64,000 nucleotides of DNA, taken from Enterobacter_D sp963521185 (lineage in GTDB: Bacteria > Pseudomonadota > Gammaproteobacteria > Enterobacterales > Enterobacteriaceae). The notes below the pieces were generated by a model. That model was not told where the DNA came from and ran no database searches. It saw only the letters and a list, made by a program, of their open reading frames with translations. Each line of letters opens with the position of its first letter. The stretch's first letter is position 1. Location of the stretch: assembly GCA_963521185.1 (NCBI GenBank), contig CAUQTV010000006.1:248001-312000 (forward strand), in the 5' to 3' direction. The position numbers and the translations under genes were made by a program. This document shows positions 49,900 through 59,645 of this stretch, in pieces.

Positions 49900-52194
49900 T
49901 TACAGGCTTTCGGTGAAGGTACGGGCAATCACGTCCTGCTGCTGTTCGCGGGTCAGCGCGTTAAACCGCACCGCATAGCCCGACACGCGAATCGTCAGCG
50001 TCGGGTATTTCTCCGGGTGCGCAACCGCATCGATCAGCATTTCGCGGTTCATGACGTTGACGTTCAGATGCTGGCCGCCTTCAATGGCCGCCTCGTGGTG
50101 GAAATAGCCGTCCAGTAAGCCGACCAGGTTCCTTTTACGCGCCATCTCCTCTTTACCGAGTGCTGCCGGAACAATCGAGAACGTATAGGAAATTCCGTCC
50201 TTCGCATACTTGAACGGCAGTTTCGACACCGAGGTGAGCGAGGCAATCGCGCCTTTACGATCGCGTCCGTGCATCGGGTTGGCCCCCGGCGCAAACGGCG
50301 TGCCGCCGCGACGTCCATCCGGCGTGTTGCCGGTTTTCTGCCCGTACACCACGTTTGAGGTGATCGTCAGGATCGACTGCGTTGGCACAGCGTTGCGGTA
50401 AGTGGGCAGCGCCTGGATTTTCTGCATAAAGCGCGTCACCAGATCGCAGGCGATGGCATCCACGCGATCGTCGTTGTTGCCATATTGCGGATAGTCGCCG
50501 TCGATCACAAAGTCGAGCGCCAGCCCGGTGTGGTCGCGCACCGGTTTCACCGACGCGTATTTGATCGCCGATAAAGAATCCGCCGCCACCGACAACCCGG
50601 CCAGACCGCAGGCCATGGTGCGATGAACGTCCCGGTCGTGCAGCGCCATCAGCGAGGCTTCGTAGCTGTACTTATCGTGCATGAAATGAATCACGTTCAG
50701 CGCGCTCACGTACTGCACCGCCAGCCAGTCCATAAAGTGGTCGAGGCTCGCCATCACCGTGTCGTAATCCAGCTCATCGTCGAGGATCATCGGCGTTTTC
50801 GGCCCGACCTGAATTTTGAGCTTCTCATCCATGCCGCCGTTGATGCAGTACAGCAGCGTTTTCGCAAGGTTGGCTCGCGCGCCAAAGAACTGCATCTGCT
50901 TGCCAATCACCATCGGGCTGACGCAGCAGGCAATGGCGTAGTCATCGCTGTCAAAATCCGTGCGCATCAGATCGTCGTTTTCATACTGGAGCGACGACGT
51001 TTCAATGGAGACTTTTGCCGCAAAGGCTTTGAACGCGGTGGGCAGCGCTTCCGCCCACAAAATCGTCAGATTCGGCTCCGGCGCAGGCCCCATGGTGTAG
51101 AGCGTGTTGAGGTAGCGGAAGGCGTTTTTGGTCACCAGCGTGCGACCGTCCAGCCCCATGCCGCCAATCACTTCGGTGGCCCAGATAGGATCGCCCGAGA
51201 ACAGCGTGTCGAACTCCGGGGTACGCAGGAAGCGCACCATGCGGATTTTCATAATAAAGTGATCGATCAGCTCCTGCGCCTGCTCTTCGTTCAGCACGCC
51301 CGCACGCAGGTCGCGCTCAATGTACACGTCGAGGAAGGCGGTGGTGCGCCCGAGCGACATCGCGCCACCGTTTTGTGACTTCACGGCGGCAAGGTAGGCG
51401 AAATAGAGCCACTGCACCGCTTCCTGCGCGTTCTGCGCCGGGCGGGCGATATCGCAGCCGTAGCTCGCGGCCATCTGCTGGATTTGCAGCAGCGCGCGGC
51501 GATGCTCCGACAGCTCTTCACGCAGGCGGATCACCGCTTCCAGGTCTTCACCGCGCTGTAACTGCGGTTGCAGATCGGCAAACTGTAACTCACGCTCGCG
51601 CACCAGATAAGTAATGCCATACAGCGCCACGCGGCGGTAGTCACCAATAATGCGACCACGACCGTAGCCATCCGGCAGACCGGTCAGCACGCCGGATTTC
51701 CGGCAGCGCAGCATATCCGGGGAGTAAGCGTCGAAAACGCCCTGGTTGTGGGTTTTACGCAGCGACGTGAAGGTGTATTCGAACGCCGGATCCATTTTGC
51801 GCCCGTAGGCGTCAAAGGAGCTTTTGATCATGTTCACACCGCCGTACGGGTGCAGCGCGCGCTTGAGCGGCTGGTCCGTTTGCAGCCCGACGATTTTCTC
51901 CAGCGATTTTACAATATACCCCGGCGCGTGCGCGGTGATGGTGGTGGCTACGTTGGTGTCAAAATCCACCGGCGCATGCGTGGCATTCTCTGTGCGGATG
52001 CCCTCCATCACCTTTTCCCACAGCGTCAGCGTGGCGCGGGTCGCCCCGGCCAGGAAGGCTTCGTCCCCTTCATAGGGCGTGTAGTTATGCTGAATAAAAT
52101 CGCGCACGTTGATTTCGTGCTGCCAGTCGCTGCCTGCAAATCCCTGCCAGGCATCCTGATAGGGTTGTGCCGTGATATCTACATCAACTTTCAT
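49900..52194 (-). CDS. tdcE: 2-ketobutyrate formate-lyase/pyruvate formate-lyase
   Basis: TdcE is a glycyl-radical enzyme that cleaves 2-ketobutyrate (and pyruvate) to propionyl-CoA (acetyl-CoA) and formate anaerobically. The 764-residue protein has the active-site cysteine pair in IACCVSPMV and the radical glycine Gly739 in RVSGYAVRF. No activating enzyme gene is nearby, so PflA from elsewhere must generate the radical. It is the last gene of tdcABCDE here; the tdcF and tdcG genes that follow in E. coli are missing. Confidence 0.96.
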   Translation of the reverse strand: MKVDVDITAQPYQDAWQGFAGSDWQHEINVRDFIQHNYTPYEGDEAFLAGATRATLTLWEKVMEGIRTENATHAPVDFDTNVATTITAHAPGYIVKSLEKIVGLQTDQPLKRALHPYGGVNMIKSSFDAYGRKMDPAFEYTFTSLRKTHNQGVFDAYSPDMLRCRKSGVLTGLPDGYGRGRIIGDYRRVALYGITYLVRERELQFADLQPQLQRGEDLEAVIRLREELSEHRRALLQIQQMAASYGCDIARPAQNAQEAVQWLYFAYLAAVKSQNGGAMSLGRTTAFLDVYIERDLRAGVLNEEQAQELIDHFIMKIRMVRFLRTPEFDTLFSGDPIWATEVIGGMGLDGRTLVTKNAFRYLNTLYTMGPAPEPNLTILWAEALPTAFKAFAAKVSIETSSLQYENDDLMRTDFDSDDYAIACCVSPMVIGKQMQFFGARANLAKTLLYCINGGMDEKLKIQVGPKTPMILDDELDYDTVMASLDHFMDWLAVQYVSALNVIHFMHDKYSYEASLMALHDRDVHRTMACGLAGLSVAADSLSAIKYASVKPVRDHTGLALDFVIDGDYPQYGNNDDRVDAIACDLVTRFMQKIQALPTYRNAVPTQSILTITSNVVYGQKTGNTPDGRRGGTPFAPGANPMHGRDRKGAIASLTSVSKLPFKYAKDGISYTFSIVPAALGKEEMARKRNLVGLLDGYFHHEAAIEGGQHLNVNVMNREMLIDAVAHPEKYPTLTIRVSGYAVRFNALTREQQQDVIARTFTESL

Positions 52195-52219
52195 CTGTTT
52201 ATTCCTTATACCGCGTGGC

Positions 52220-53431
52220 TTAAGACATCACGCTGAGTGGCGTACCTGAGCGACCTAACTGGAGGGCATCAAGCGCAATCATTTTTTCTTCGTTAGTGGG
52301 CACCACGGCACACTGCACCGTCGAACCGGCGCGGGAGATGATGCGTTGGCCGGTGCTGTTGGGCAGCGCGTTGTGCGCGGGGTCGAGTTCAATACCGAAC
52401 ACGCTCAGGCGTTCAGCCACCAGCCGACGGATCAGTACGGAGTTCTCGCCAATACCGCCGGTGAACACCACGCCATCAAGACGCCGGAGCGAGGTGGCAT
52501 GGCCGCCGATATGCCGCGCGATGCGGTGCACAAAGGCATAAATTGCCCGCTGCGCCCCCGCATGGCCTTCATGAAAGGCTTTCTCCAGCACGCGCAAATC
52601 CGCCGACAGCCCGGAAAGACCCAGCAGGCCGGACTCTTTATTCATCACCTGCTCAAGCTCCTGCATCGATTGCCCGGTTTTTTGCGCCACCCAGGCCAGC
52701 GCGCCAAAATCCACATCGCCTGCGCGCGTGCCCATCAGCAGGCCTTCGAGCGGCGTCATGCCCATTGACGTATCGACGCTTTCTCCGTTTTGCACCGCGC
52801 ACACCGACGCACCGTTACCGAGGTGCGCAATGACCAGCCCGCAGTCGTCGGGCGCGCACTCAAACAGCGCGCACGCCTGCTGCGACACGTAGCGATGCGA
52901 GGTGCCGTGAAAGCCATAGCGACGCACGCCGTGATCCTCGTAATAGCGATACGGCAAACCGTACAGCCAGGCCGCAGGCGGTAGCGTCTGGTGAAAGCTG
53001 GTGTCGAACACGGCGACCTGGGTGACGCCCGGAAATAAGCGCTGTGCGGCTTCAACGCCACCGAGGTTGGCGTAGTTGTGAAGCGGCGCGAGAGGAGAAA
53101 TCGCGCGTATTTGCTCCAGCACGCTGTCGGTGATCACAACCGACCGGGTAAAGATATCGCCGCCGTGGGCAATGCGATGACCTATCAGGGTCACGCTGGC
53201 GGTGAGATCGCGTAAATCCAGCGCCTGAATAATGGCGGAAAGTGCACCGGCGTAATCGGATGGAGCCAGCGGCGCTGGCTCATCGTTATTGACGCGAAAG
53301 GTTGCACCGGCAGAATTAATCCCTTCAGCAATGCCAGACAGCAGCACGTCACAGGACGCCGCCTCCAACACTGAAAATTTCACCGAAGAGGAACCGCAGT
53401 TAATCACTAATACCACCGGGTAGACATTCAT
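52220..53431 (-). CDS. tdcD: Propionate kinase
   Basis: TdcD makes ATP and propionate from propionyl phosphate (and can act on acetyl phosphate). The 403-residue ASKHA-fold kinase has VLVINCGSSSVKFSVLE at the N terminus, IGHRIAHGG, HGTSHRYVS, AHLGNGASVCAV and FTGGIGENS. It sits between tdcC and tdcE with short gaps (31 and 25 bp), so one transcript is expected. The family contains AckA; the tdc context and close match to E. coli TdcD decide the call. Confidence 0.95.
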   Translation of the reverse strand: MNVYPVVLVINCGSSSVKFSVLEAASCDVLLSGIAEGINSAGATFRVNNDEPAPLAPSDYAGALSAIIQALDLRDLTASVTLIGHRIAHGGDIFTRSVVITDSVLEQIRAISPLAPLHNYANLGGVEAAQRLFPGVTQVAVFDTSFHQTLPPAAWLYGLPYRYYEDHGVRRYGFHGTSHRYVSQQACALFECAPDDCGLVIAHLGNGASVCAVQNGESVDTSMGMTPLEGLLMGTRAGDVDFGALAWVAQKTGQSMQELEQVMNKESGLLGLSGLSADLRVLEKAFHEGHAGAQRAIYAFVHRIARHIGGHATSLRRLDGVVFTGGIGENSVLIRRLVAERLSVFGIELDPAHNALPNSTGQRIISRAGSTVQCAVVPTNEEKMIALDALQLGRSGTPLSVMS

Positions 53432-53462
53432 GGCGTTACCTCGCTCGTCCCGAGCTTATCAA

Positions 53463-54794
53463 TCAGAATAATTTGTAAACGATGTTCAAAATGGTCAGCA
53501 GACCAATGGCAGCCACGAACACGTTGTCGGCTTTGCCCTGATACTTCGCCAGCGCGGGTGTTTTGCGAATCGCATACATCGGCAGCAGGCACAGCAGTGA
53601 AGCAATAATTGGCGCGCCCATCGCCTCAATCAGATCGAGAATGTTCGGGTTCGCATAGGCCACCACCCAGGTGGATCCCATAATGAACAACATGCTGATA
53701 CTGTTAAGTTTTCCGACGGAAACTTTGGTTTTATCGCCCTTGTAGCCAAACTTGAGCACCAGGCCGTTCAGCCCTTCCAGCGTGCCGAGGTAGTGACCGA
53801 AGAACGATTTGAAAATGGCGACCAGCGCGATGATTGACGCGGCGTATTCCAGCACGGTGGCAAAGGTGGATTTGGTGCCGGTCATGGTGGCGAAGTGGTT
53901 GGCAAGGTAAGAGAGCACCGGAATGTTCTGCGCTTTGGCTTCGGCCATATTTTGCGGTGACAGGGTAAACAGGCAGCTAAAGGCGAAGAACATCACCACC
54001 GCCACCATCAATATGCTGGCACGCGAGATGATTTGTGCGCATTTTTGCTCGGTAAATTCTTTACCGAAGTCCTGTTCGTACTCTTCACGTTTTGAGACGA
54101 CAAACGACGACACAATCGGCGAGAAGTTAAACGAGAACACCATGATCGAGATGCCGAGCCAGACGGTGACCAGAATGCCGTCGTGACCGAGCAGCGAGAT
54201 ATCGCTCAGGTTAACCTGATCAATCACCGCGCTGTTCCAGTAGGGGATCAGCGACAGGGAGATCAGCACGAGGCTTGCGATAAACGGGAACACCAGAAAG
54301 CTCATGACTTTGACCATCAGATCTTTACCGAAGTAAATGACGAAGGCCATCAGCAGCAGGAGCATCAGCGCCACCACGCCGCGATTGAGCGGCATCATTT
54401 GCAACTGGTTTTCCCAGAAGGTCATAAAGGTGTTGGTGATGGTCACGCCGTAAATCCACAGCAGCGGACAAATAGCAAAGAAGTAGAGGAAGGTGATCAC
54501 CACGCCGCCGGTTTTACCGAAGTGCTCTTCCACCGTTTCGGTGATGTTCCCTGACACGTTGCTGCCCGACAAACAGAGTCGCGCCAGCGCCCGGTGGCAG
54601 TAGAAGGCGATGGGATAGGCCAGCACCAGCATACATAAAATGGGGATCAGCCCGCCAAAACCCGCGCGGATGGGGAAGAACAGTACGCCCGCGCCAATCG
54701 CCGTACCAAATAGCCCCAGCGTCCAGGTCGTATCGGATTTACGCCAGAGGGTAGTTTCCTTTTGGCCAATAATAGTGCTGTCTGTTGTACTCAT
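53463..54794 (-). CDS. tdcC: Threonine/serine:proton symporter
   Basis: TdcC imports L-threonine and L-serine under anaerobic conditions. The 443-residue inner-membrane protein has eleven likely helices and the HAAAP-family N terminus (TWTLGLFGTAIGAGVLFFPI). It lies 51 bp after tdcB. Confidence 0.96.
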   Translation of the reverse strand: MSTTDSTIIGQKETTLWRKSDTTWTLGLFGTAIGAGVLFFPIRAGFGGLIPILCMLVLAYPIAFYCHRALARLCLSGSNVSGNITETVEEHFGKTGGVVITFLYFFAICPLLWIYGVTITNTFMTFWENQLQMMPLNRGVVALMLLLLMAFVIYFGKDLMVKVMSFLVFPFIASLVLISLSLIPYWNSAVIDQVNLSDISLLGHDGILVTVWLGISIMVFSFNFSPIVSSFVVSKREEYEQDFGKEFTEQKCAQIISRASILMVAVVMFFAFSCLFTLSPQNMAEAKAQNIPVLSYLANHFATMTGTKSTFATVLEYAASIIALVAIFKSFFGHYLGTLEGLNGLVLKFGYKGDKTKVSVGKLNSISMLFIMGSTWVVAYANPNILDLIEAMGAPIIASLLCLLPMYAIRKTPALAKYQGKADNVFVAAIGLLTILNIVYKLF

Positions 54795-54845
54795 GTGTAG
54801 GGTCCCTTTTTATACGATCATTTTCAGAGGATTTTTTTCACAGGA

Positions 54846-55835
54846 TCAAAAGTCAACGGAGCCTGTAATGGTTGATACCCGCGAGAGATCGATATTCCCG
54901 CCGGAAATAACGCTAACGGTTTTGCGCCCTTTAATATGGTCGTCTAACTTACCGCTTAATAATGCTGCGGTGGCCAGCGCACCTGCACCCTCCGCAATAA
55001 TTTTGTTACGCTGAATCAGTGCTAACATGCTATGGCGAATATCATCTTCGCTGACCAGCACGATATCCGAGACTAACGCCTTAACAATCTCAAAGGTTAA
55101 TTCACCCGGACGGGAGACATCGCAGCCGTCCGCCAGCGTGCTGGTGGTTCGGTGGTTAGTGATTTTCCCGGAGTAGAACGACGCGGCCATGCCGTGAACA
55201 TTCTCCGCCTGTACGCCAATAATATTAATGGTTGGATTAATGGATTTGATTGCCAGCGCGACACCGGCAATTAAGCCACCGCCGCCGATAGGCAAAATCA
55301 CATTATCAACGTCGTAGAGATCTTCGAGAATTTCCAGACCGATGGTGCCCTGCCCGGCGATGACTTTCTCATCGTTATAGGGTGGGATAAAAATACGCCC
55401 CTCCATCTCGACGATTTCACTCACTTTGGCAATGGTGTCGTTAAAATTGTCGCCGTGCAGCACCACCTGCGCAGAGTAGTCTGTGGTGGCGGCAACTTTA
55501 GATTTTGGCGCGCAGGTGGGCATGACCACCTTGCCATTGATCCCCAGCATCGCGCAGGACAGCGACACGCCCTGAGCATGATTACCCGCAGAGCACGCCA
55601 CAACACCGTGTTTTCGTTCTTCTTCTGTCAGCGAGCTTAGCTTATTGAACGCACCGCGAATTTTAAAGGATCCGGTGCGCTGCATGTTTTCAAACTTCAG
55701 ATAGATTTCACCGCCACAACGTTCACTCAGATAATTCGAACGCGGCATACCCGTTTTATAAATATTTCCCGCCAGCCTTTTTTTAGCGGCAAGGATATCC
55801 TCAAGGGTAACCGGGAGATCGTGTTTGATGTGCAT
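54846..55835 (-). CDS. tdcB: Catabolic threonine dehydratase
   Basis: TdcB converts threonine to 2-ketobutyrate and ammonia and is AMP-activated in E. coli. The 329-residue fold type II PLP enzyme has the PLP lysine in RTGSFKIRGAF (Lys58 region), the substrate loop SAGNHAQG and the phosphate-binding GGGGLIAG. It lacks the C-terminal ACT-like domain of biosynthetic IlvA, so it is the catabolic form. Confidence 0.97.
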   Translation of the reverse strand: MHIKHDLPVTLEDILAAKKRLAGNIYKTGMPRSNYLSERCGGEIYLKFENMQRTGSFKIRGAFNKLSSLTEEERKHGVVACSAGNHAQGVSLSCAMLGINGKVVMPTCAPKSKVAATTDYSAQVVLHGDNFNDTIAKVSEIVEMEGRIFIPPYNDEKVIAGQGTIGLEILEDLYDVDNVILPIGGGGLIAGVALAIKSINPTINIIGVQAENVHGMAASFYSGKITNHRTTSTLADGCDVSRPGELTFEIVKALVSDIVLVSEDDIRHSMLALIQRNKIIAEGAGALATAALLSGKLDDHIKGRKTVSVISGGNIDLSRVSTITGSVDF

Positions 55836-55952
55836 GTGTTCCTCTCAATAGCATGAGATAAATTACAGTTAACCGCAATTTATAAGAAAATAATGATGTT
55901 GATTAAAACATCGTTAACGTGTCATTTATGTTGTGGTCGTGACTTTCTCTTT

Positions 55953-56882
55953 TTATATTATTTCTTCCGGGCATCCGTGCCGATGCAACGAATATTGTTT
56001 AGCGAGATCCACCAGCAGGGAGGCAGATTTTTTAATACGGTAATTTTTTGACCAGACGGCAGCATAGCGCGCAACAGGCAGAGGCTCTTCGACGGGTAGC
56101 GTAATAAACTGATTCGACCCAAACGGCGCGGTCATATCGCACGGAATAACGGTGAGATAATCGGCGTTGAGCACCAGATTATAAATGGTCACTACCGAGT
56201 CGGTTTTAACGATATTTTCGATTTCTATATGGTTGCGCTGCAAGGTGGTGAGCAGTTGGCTGTAATACCCCATATCGGTTTGTGGCAACACCCATTTTTC
56301 GTCTTTCAGCGAGCTTAAGCGGGTTTTGCCACTTTTAGCGCGCGATTTACTGGCGACCAGCACGAATTCAGATTCAAACAGCGGCTCAATGTGGAGGTCC
56401 TGCAACAGCATTTCATCGCTCAACGTACCAATCGCAAAGTCGAGTCGACCGTCGCGGATGGCCGGTAAAAACGAGCACAGTTGCGCTTCGTACATGGAAA
56501 CCTGCGCTTTGGGAAACACCGCCTTAAACTTTTTCATCATGCTGGACAAAAAAGTAAAACCAATCAGCGAGGGGAAGCCAAACGAGACGTCAACCACGTT
56601 ATTGCAGCTGAGGCTGTGGATCTCACTGACCATATTTTTCATATCGCGGGTAATGGACGCGCAATGCGTGAGTAACACCTGCCCCGCTTCGGTTAATTTC
56701 ACTCCGGTGTTTTTACGGATAATAAGCTCAATGCCAAAATAGGTTTCGATATCGCTGATGATCTTGCTTACCGCAGGCTGCGTCAGGCCCAGTTGTTTTG
56801 CCGCAGAAACGATCGATCCACTTCTTACAACTTCCTGGAAGACCACTAAATGCTGCGTTTTCGGTAAGAGATTGGTGTCCAT
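55953..56882 (-). CDS. tdcA: LysR-type activator TdcA
   Basis: TdcA activates the tdc operon. The 309-residue protein has the helix-turn-helix GSIVSAAKQLGLTQPAVSKI and the conserved FGFPSLIGFTFLSSM and PCDMTAPFGSNQFITLP of E. coli TdcA. The ATG at 56882 is preceded by an in-frame GTG, which would add one residue. The C-terminal end is shorter and different from E. coli. No divergent tdcR gene is visible in the upstream region. Confidence 0.95.
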   Translation of the reverse strand: MDTNLLPKTQHLVVFQEVVRSGSIVSAAKQLGLTQPAVSKIISDIETYFGIELIIRKNTGVKLTEAGQVLLTHCASITRDMKNMVSEIHSLSCNNVVDVSFGFPSLIGFTFLSSMMKKFKAVFPKAQVSMYEAQLCSFLPAIRDGRLDFAIGTLSDEMLLQDLHIEPLFESEFVLVASKSRAKSGKTRLSSLKDEKWVLPQTDMGYYSQLLTTLQRNHIEIENIVKTDSVVTIYNLVLNADYLTVIPCDMTAPFGSNQFITLPVEEPLPVARYAAVWSKNYRIKKSASLLVDLAKQYSLHRHGCPEEII

Positions 56883-56908
56883 CACGCTATAAAATCCTTA
56901 TTCATCCA

Positions 56909-56958
56909 TGCGGCGATCATACGGATCAGACATGGCATGTTATGTGCAGTGACTCACA
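56909..56958 (-). promoter_or_regulatory. tdc promoter with CRP site
   Basis: A CRP-like site, TGTGC-AGTGAC-TCACA, lies at 56943-56958 and matches TGTGA-N6-TCACA at nine of ten positions. On the minus strand a -10 hexamer TATGAT lies at 56916-56921, predicting transcription start near 56909. The CRP site would then be centred about 41.5 bases upstream, a class II arrangement like that of E. coli tdcA. Confidence 0.7.
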
Positions 56959-57209
56959 ATTAGATAAGGAATAAGTGTGATGAAGGTTTTAAAAGAAATG
57001 AAAAGCATTATTAATCAATGAGTTAATTATTAGCTAACGCACACTTCTATGATTGAAATCAAAATTAAAACGGGTAATAAAATAAAGTTATAGCCATAAG
57101 AAAAAAACCAAATAAATATTTATTTGATTCTTTAAAAAAGAATTAAAGCGCCGTTCTTTGTTTGCCTACTCTACAAAGAGGAATAACCGACCGCTACGTC
57201 ATACGTGCT
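56959..57209. promoter_or_regulatory. A+T-rich region upstream of tdcA
   Basis: No gene is visible in this very A+T-rich stretch. It lies where IHF, TdcA and other activators bind upstream of the E. coli tdc promoter, but I cannot assign single sites. Confidence 0.4.
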
Positions 57210-57243
57210 ATAAATAAAAAAGGCTTCCCGCAGGAAGCCTTTT
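57210..57243 (-). terminator. Terminator of fbaA
   Basis: Reading left, AAAAGGCTTCC and GGAAGCCTTTT pair around TGCG and are followed by TTATTTATAG. It lies 19 bases after the fbaA stop and closes the epd-pgk-fbaA operon. Confidence 0.93.
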
Positions 57244-57261
57244 GTTCACGCTTTAATCAAA

Positions 57262-58338
57262 TTACAGAACGTCTACTGCGTTCAGTTCTTTGAAAGCCTG
57301 CTCCAGACGCGCAACCATGCTGGTCTGCGCTGCACGCAGCCATACACGCGGGTCGTAGTATTTTTTGTTCGGCTGGTCGTCGCCTTTCGGGTTACCCAGC
57401 TGAGCTTGCAGGTACGCTTCATTTTCTTTGTAGTACTTCAGGATACCTTCCCAGTTAGCCCACTGAGTATCGGTATCGATGTTCATTTTGATCACGCCAT
57501 AGCTGACGGAATCTTTGATTTCCTGTGCAGAAGAACCGGAACCGCCGTGGAAGACGAAGTTCAGGCTGTTGTGCGGCAGGTTGTGTTTCTTGGTCACGTA
57601 TTCCTGAGAATCACGCAGGATCGTCGGGGTCAGTTTCACGTTACCCGGCTTGTAAACGCCGTGCACGTTACCGAAGGACGCCGCGATGGTGAAGCGCGGG
57701 CTGATCGCGTTCAGTTTGGTGTACGCGTAATCAACGTCTTCCGGCTGCGTGTACAGTGCAGAAGCGTCCATGTGGCTGTTGTCCACGCCGTCTTCTTCAC
57801 CGCCGGTGCAACCCAGTTCGATTTCCAGGGTCATGCCCATTTTGGCCATGCGCGCCAGGTATTTGGAGCTGATTTCGATGTTCTCTTCCAGAGACTCTTC
57901 AGACAGGTCGATCATGTGAGAAGAGAACAGCGGTTTGCCGGTGGCTGCGAAGTGTTTTTCACCCGCGTCCAGCAGACCATCGATCCACGGCAGCAGTTTT
58001 TTCGCGCAGTGGTCAGTGTGCAGAATAACCGGCACACCGTAGTGTTCCGCCATCTGGTGTACGTGGTGCGCACCAGAGATTGCACCCAGGATAGCCGCTT
58101 GCTGGCCTTCGCCTTTGAAGCCTTTACCCGCGATAAACGCAGCGCCACCGTTAGAGAACTGGACGATTACCGGTGCTTTAACTTTCGCAGCGGTTTCCAG
58201 TACGGCGTTGATGGAGTCAGTTCCCACGCAGTTAACTGCTGGCAGAGCAAAGTTGTTTTCTTTTGCTACCTGGAACACTTTCTGAACGTCATCACCAGTG
58301 ATTACGCCCGGTTTTACGAAATCAAAAATTTTAGACAT
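57262..58338 (-). CDS. fbaA: Class II fructose-bisphosphate aldolase
   Basis: FbaA cleaves fructose 1,6-bisphosphate in glycolysis using Zn. The 358-residue protein has the zinc-binding HTDHCAKKLLPW (about residue 108), the segment EIELGCTGGEEDGVDNS and the phosphate-binding VFHGGSGSSAQEI. It is the third gene of the epd-pgk-fbaA operon, 94 bp after pgk. Confidence 0.98.
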   Translation of the reverse strand: MSKIFDFVKPGVITGDDVQKVFQVAKENNFALPAVNCVGTDSINAVLETAAKVKAPVIVQFSNGGAAFIAGKGFKGEGQQAAILGAISGAHHVHQMAEHYGVPVILHTDHCAKKLLPWIDGLLDAGEKHFAATGKPLFSSHMIDLSEESLEENIEISSKYLARMAKMGMTLEIELGCTGGEEDGVDNSHMDASALYTQPEDVDYAYTKLNAISPRFTIAASFGNVHGVYKPGNVKLTPTILRDSQEYVTKKHNLPHNSLNFVFHGGSGSSAQEIKDSVSYGVIKMNIDTDTQWANWEGILKYYKENEAYLQAQLGNPKGDDQPNKKYYDPRVWLRAAQTSMVARLEQAFKELNAVDVL

Positions 58339-58432
58339 GTTTCGTTGTCCTGTATCTTCGGCCGTTGAAAATTGCGAGCCCTGCTATCAAAGCACGCTGA
58401 AAGTTGGGCAGGTTTCCCTGCCCACAGAATAC

Positions 58433-59596
58433 TTACTGCTTAGCGCGCTCTTCGAGCATTGCGACTGCTGGCAGCACTTTGCCTTCCACGAATTCGAGGA
58501 AGGCACCGCCACCAGTGGAGATGTAGGAAATTTTGTCAGCGATGCCGAACAGGTCGATCGCTGCCAGGGTGTCACCACCGCCTGCGATGGAGAACGCGTC
58601 GCTGTCTGCGATAGCGTTAGCCACGATTTCAGTCCCTTTACGGAAGTTCGGGAATTCGAACACGCCGACCGGGCCATTCCACAGGATGGTTTTTGCGTTT
58701 TTCAGGATCTCAGCCAGTTTCTGTGCAGACACGTCGCCCAGGTCCAGAATCTGCTCTTCATCTTTAATGTCGTTAACTGATTTCAGGGTGGCCGGTGCGG
58801 TTTCAGAGAACTCAGTCGCCACGCGAACGTCAGTCGGGACCGGAATGTCACAGGTGGTCAGCAGACGTTTCGCTTCGTCAACCAGGTCTGCTTCGTACAA
58901 GGATTTGCCCACGTTGTGGCCCTGCGCGGCAACGAAGGTGTTGGCGATGCCACCACCCACGATCAGCTGGTCAGCGATTTTGGACAGAGAATCCAGAACG
59001 GTCAGTTTGGTGGACACTTTAGAACCACCCACAATAGCGACCATCGGGCGAGCCGGTTCTTTCAGTGCTTTACCCAGCGCTTCGAGTTCGTCAGCCAGCA
59101 GCGGGCCTGCACATGCAACATCTGCAAATTTACCGATGCCGTGCGTAGAAGCCTGCGCGCGGTGAGCGGTACCGAACGCATCCATGACAAACACGTCGCA
59201 CAGGGCAGCGTATTTTTTGGACAGCGCTTCGTCGTCTTTCTTCTCGCCTTTGTTAAAGCGAACGTTTTCCAGAACAACCAGCTCACCGGCGGCCACTTCA
59301 ACGCCGTCCAGGTAGTCTTTTACCAGGCGAACCGGGTTAGACAGTTTGTCTTTCAGGTAATTAACAACCGGCAACAAAGAGTACTCTTCGTTGTACTCGC
59401 CTTCGGTCGGACGACCCAGGTGGGAGGTAACCATCACTTTAGCGCCTTGCTTCAGTGCCAGTTCGATGGTTGGCAGAGAAGCACGAATACGCGCGTCGCT
59501 GGTCACTTTGCCATCTTTAACCGGTACGTTCAGATCGGCACGGATGAAAACGCGTTTACCCGCCAGATCCAGATCGGTCATCTTAATTACAGACAT
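58433..59596 (-). CDS. pgk: Phosphoglycerate kinase
   Basis: Pgk makes ATP from 1,3-bisphosphoglycerate. The 387-residue monomer has RADLNVPVKDG and TSHLGRPTEGEYN in the N domain and the nucleotide-binding GGGIANTFVAAQG and GGGDTLAAID in the C domain. It follows epd by 49 bp. Confidence 0.98.
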   Translation of the reverse strand: MSVIKMTDLDLAGKRVFIRADLNVPVKDGKVTSDARIRASLPTIELALKQGAKVMVTSHLGRPTEGEYNEEYSLLPVVNYLKDKLSNPVRLVKDYLDGVEVAAGELVVLENVRFNKGEKKDDEALSKKYAALCDVFVMDAFGTAHRAQASTHGIGKFADVACAGPLLADELEALGKALKEPARPMVAIVGGSKVSTKLTVLDSLSKIADQLIVGGGIANTFVAAQGHNVGKSLYEADLVDEAKRLLTTCDIPVPTDVRVATEFSETAPATLKSVNDIKDEEQILDLGDVSAQKLAEILKNAKTILWNGPVGVFEFPNFRKGTEIVANAIADSDAFSIAGGGDTLAAIDLFGIADKISYISTGGGAFLEFVEGKVLPAVAMLEERAKQ

Positions 59597-59645
59597 GGTG
59601 AATCCTCTCGTTGATTCTTAAAGTTTTGCAGACGCACTGTGCGCC

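Noticed and set aside
56883..57209. A tdcR regulator gene upstream of tdcA
   Set aside because: No convincing reading frame with a ribosome-binding site was seen in this A+T-rich stretch.
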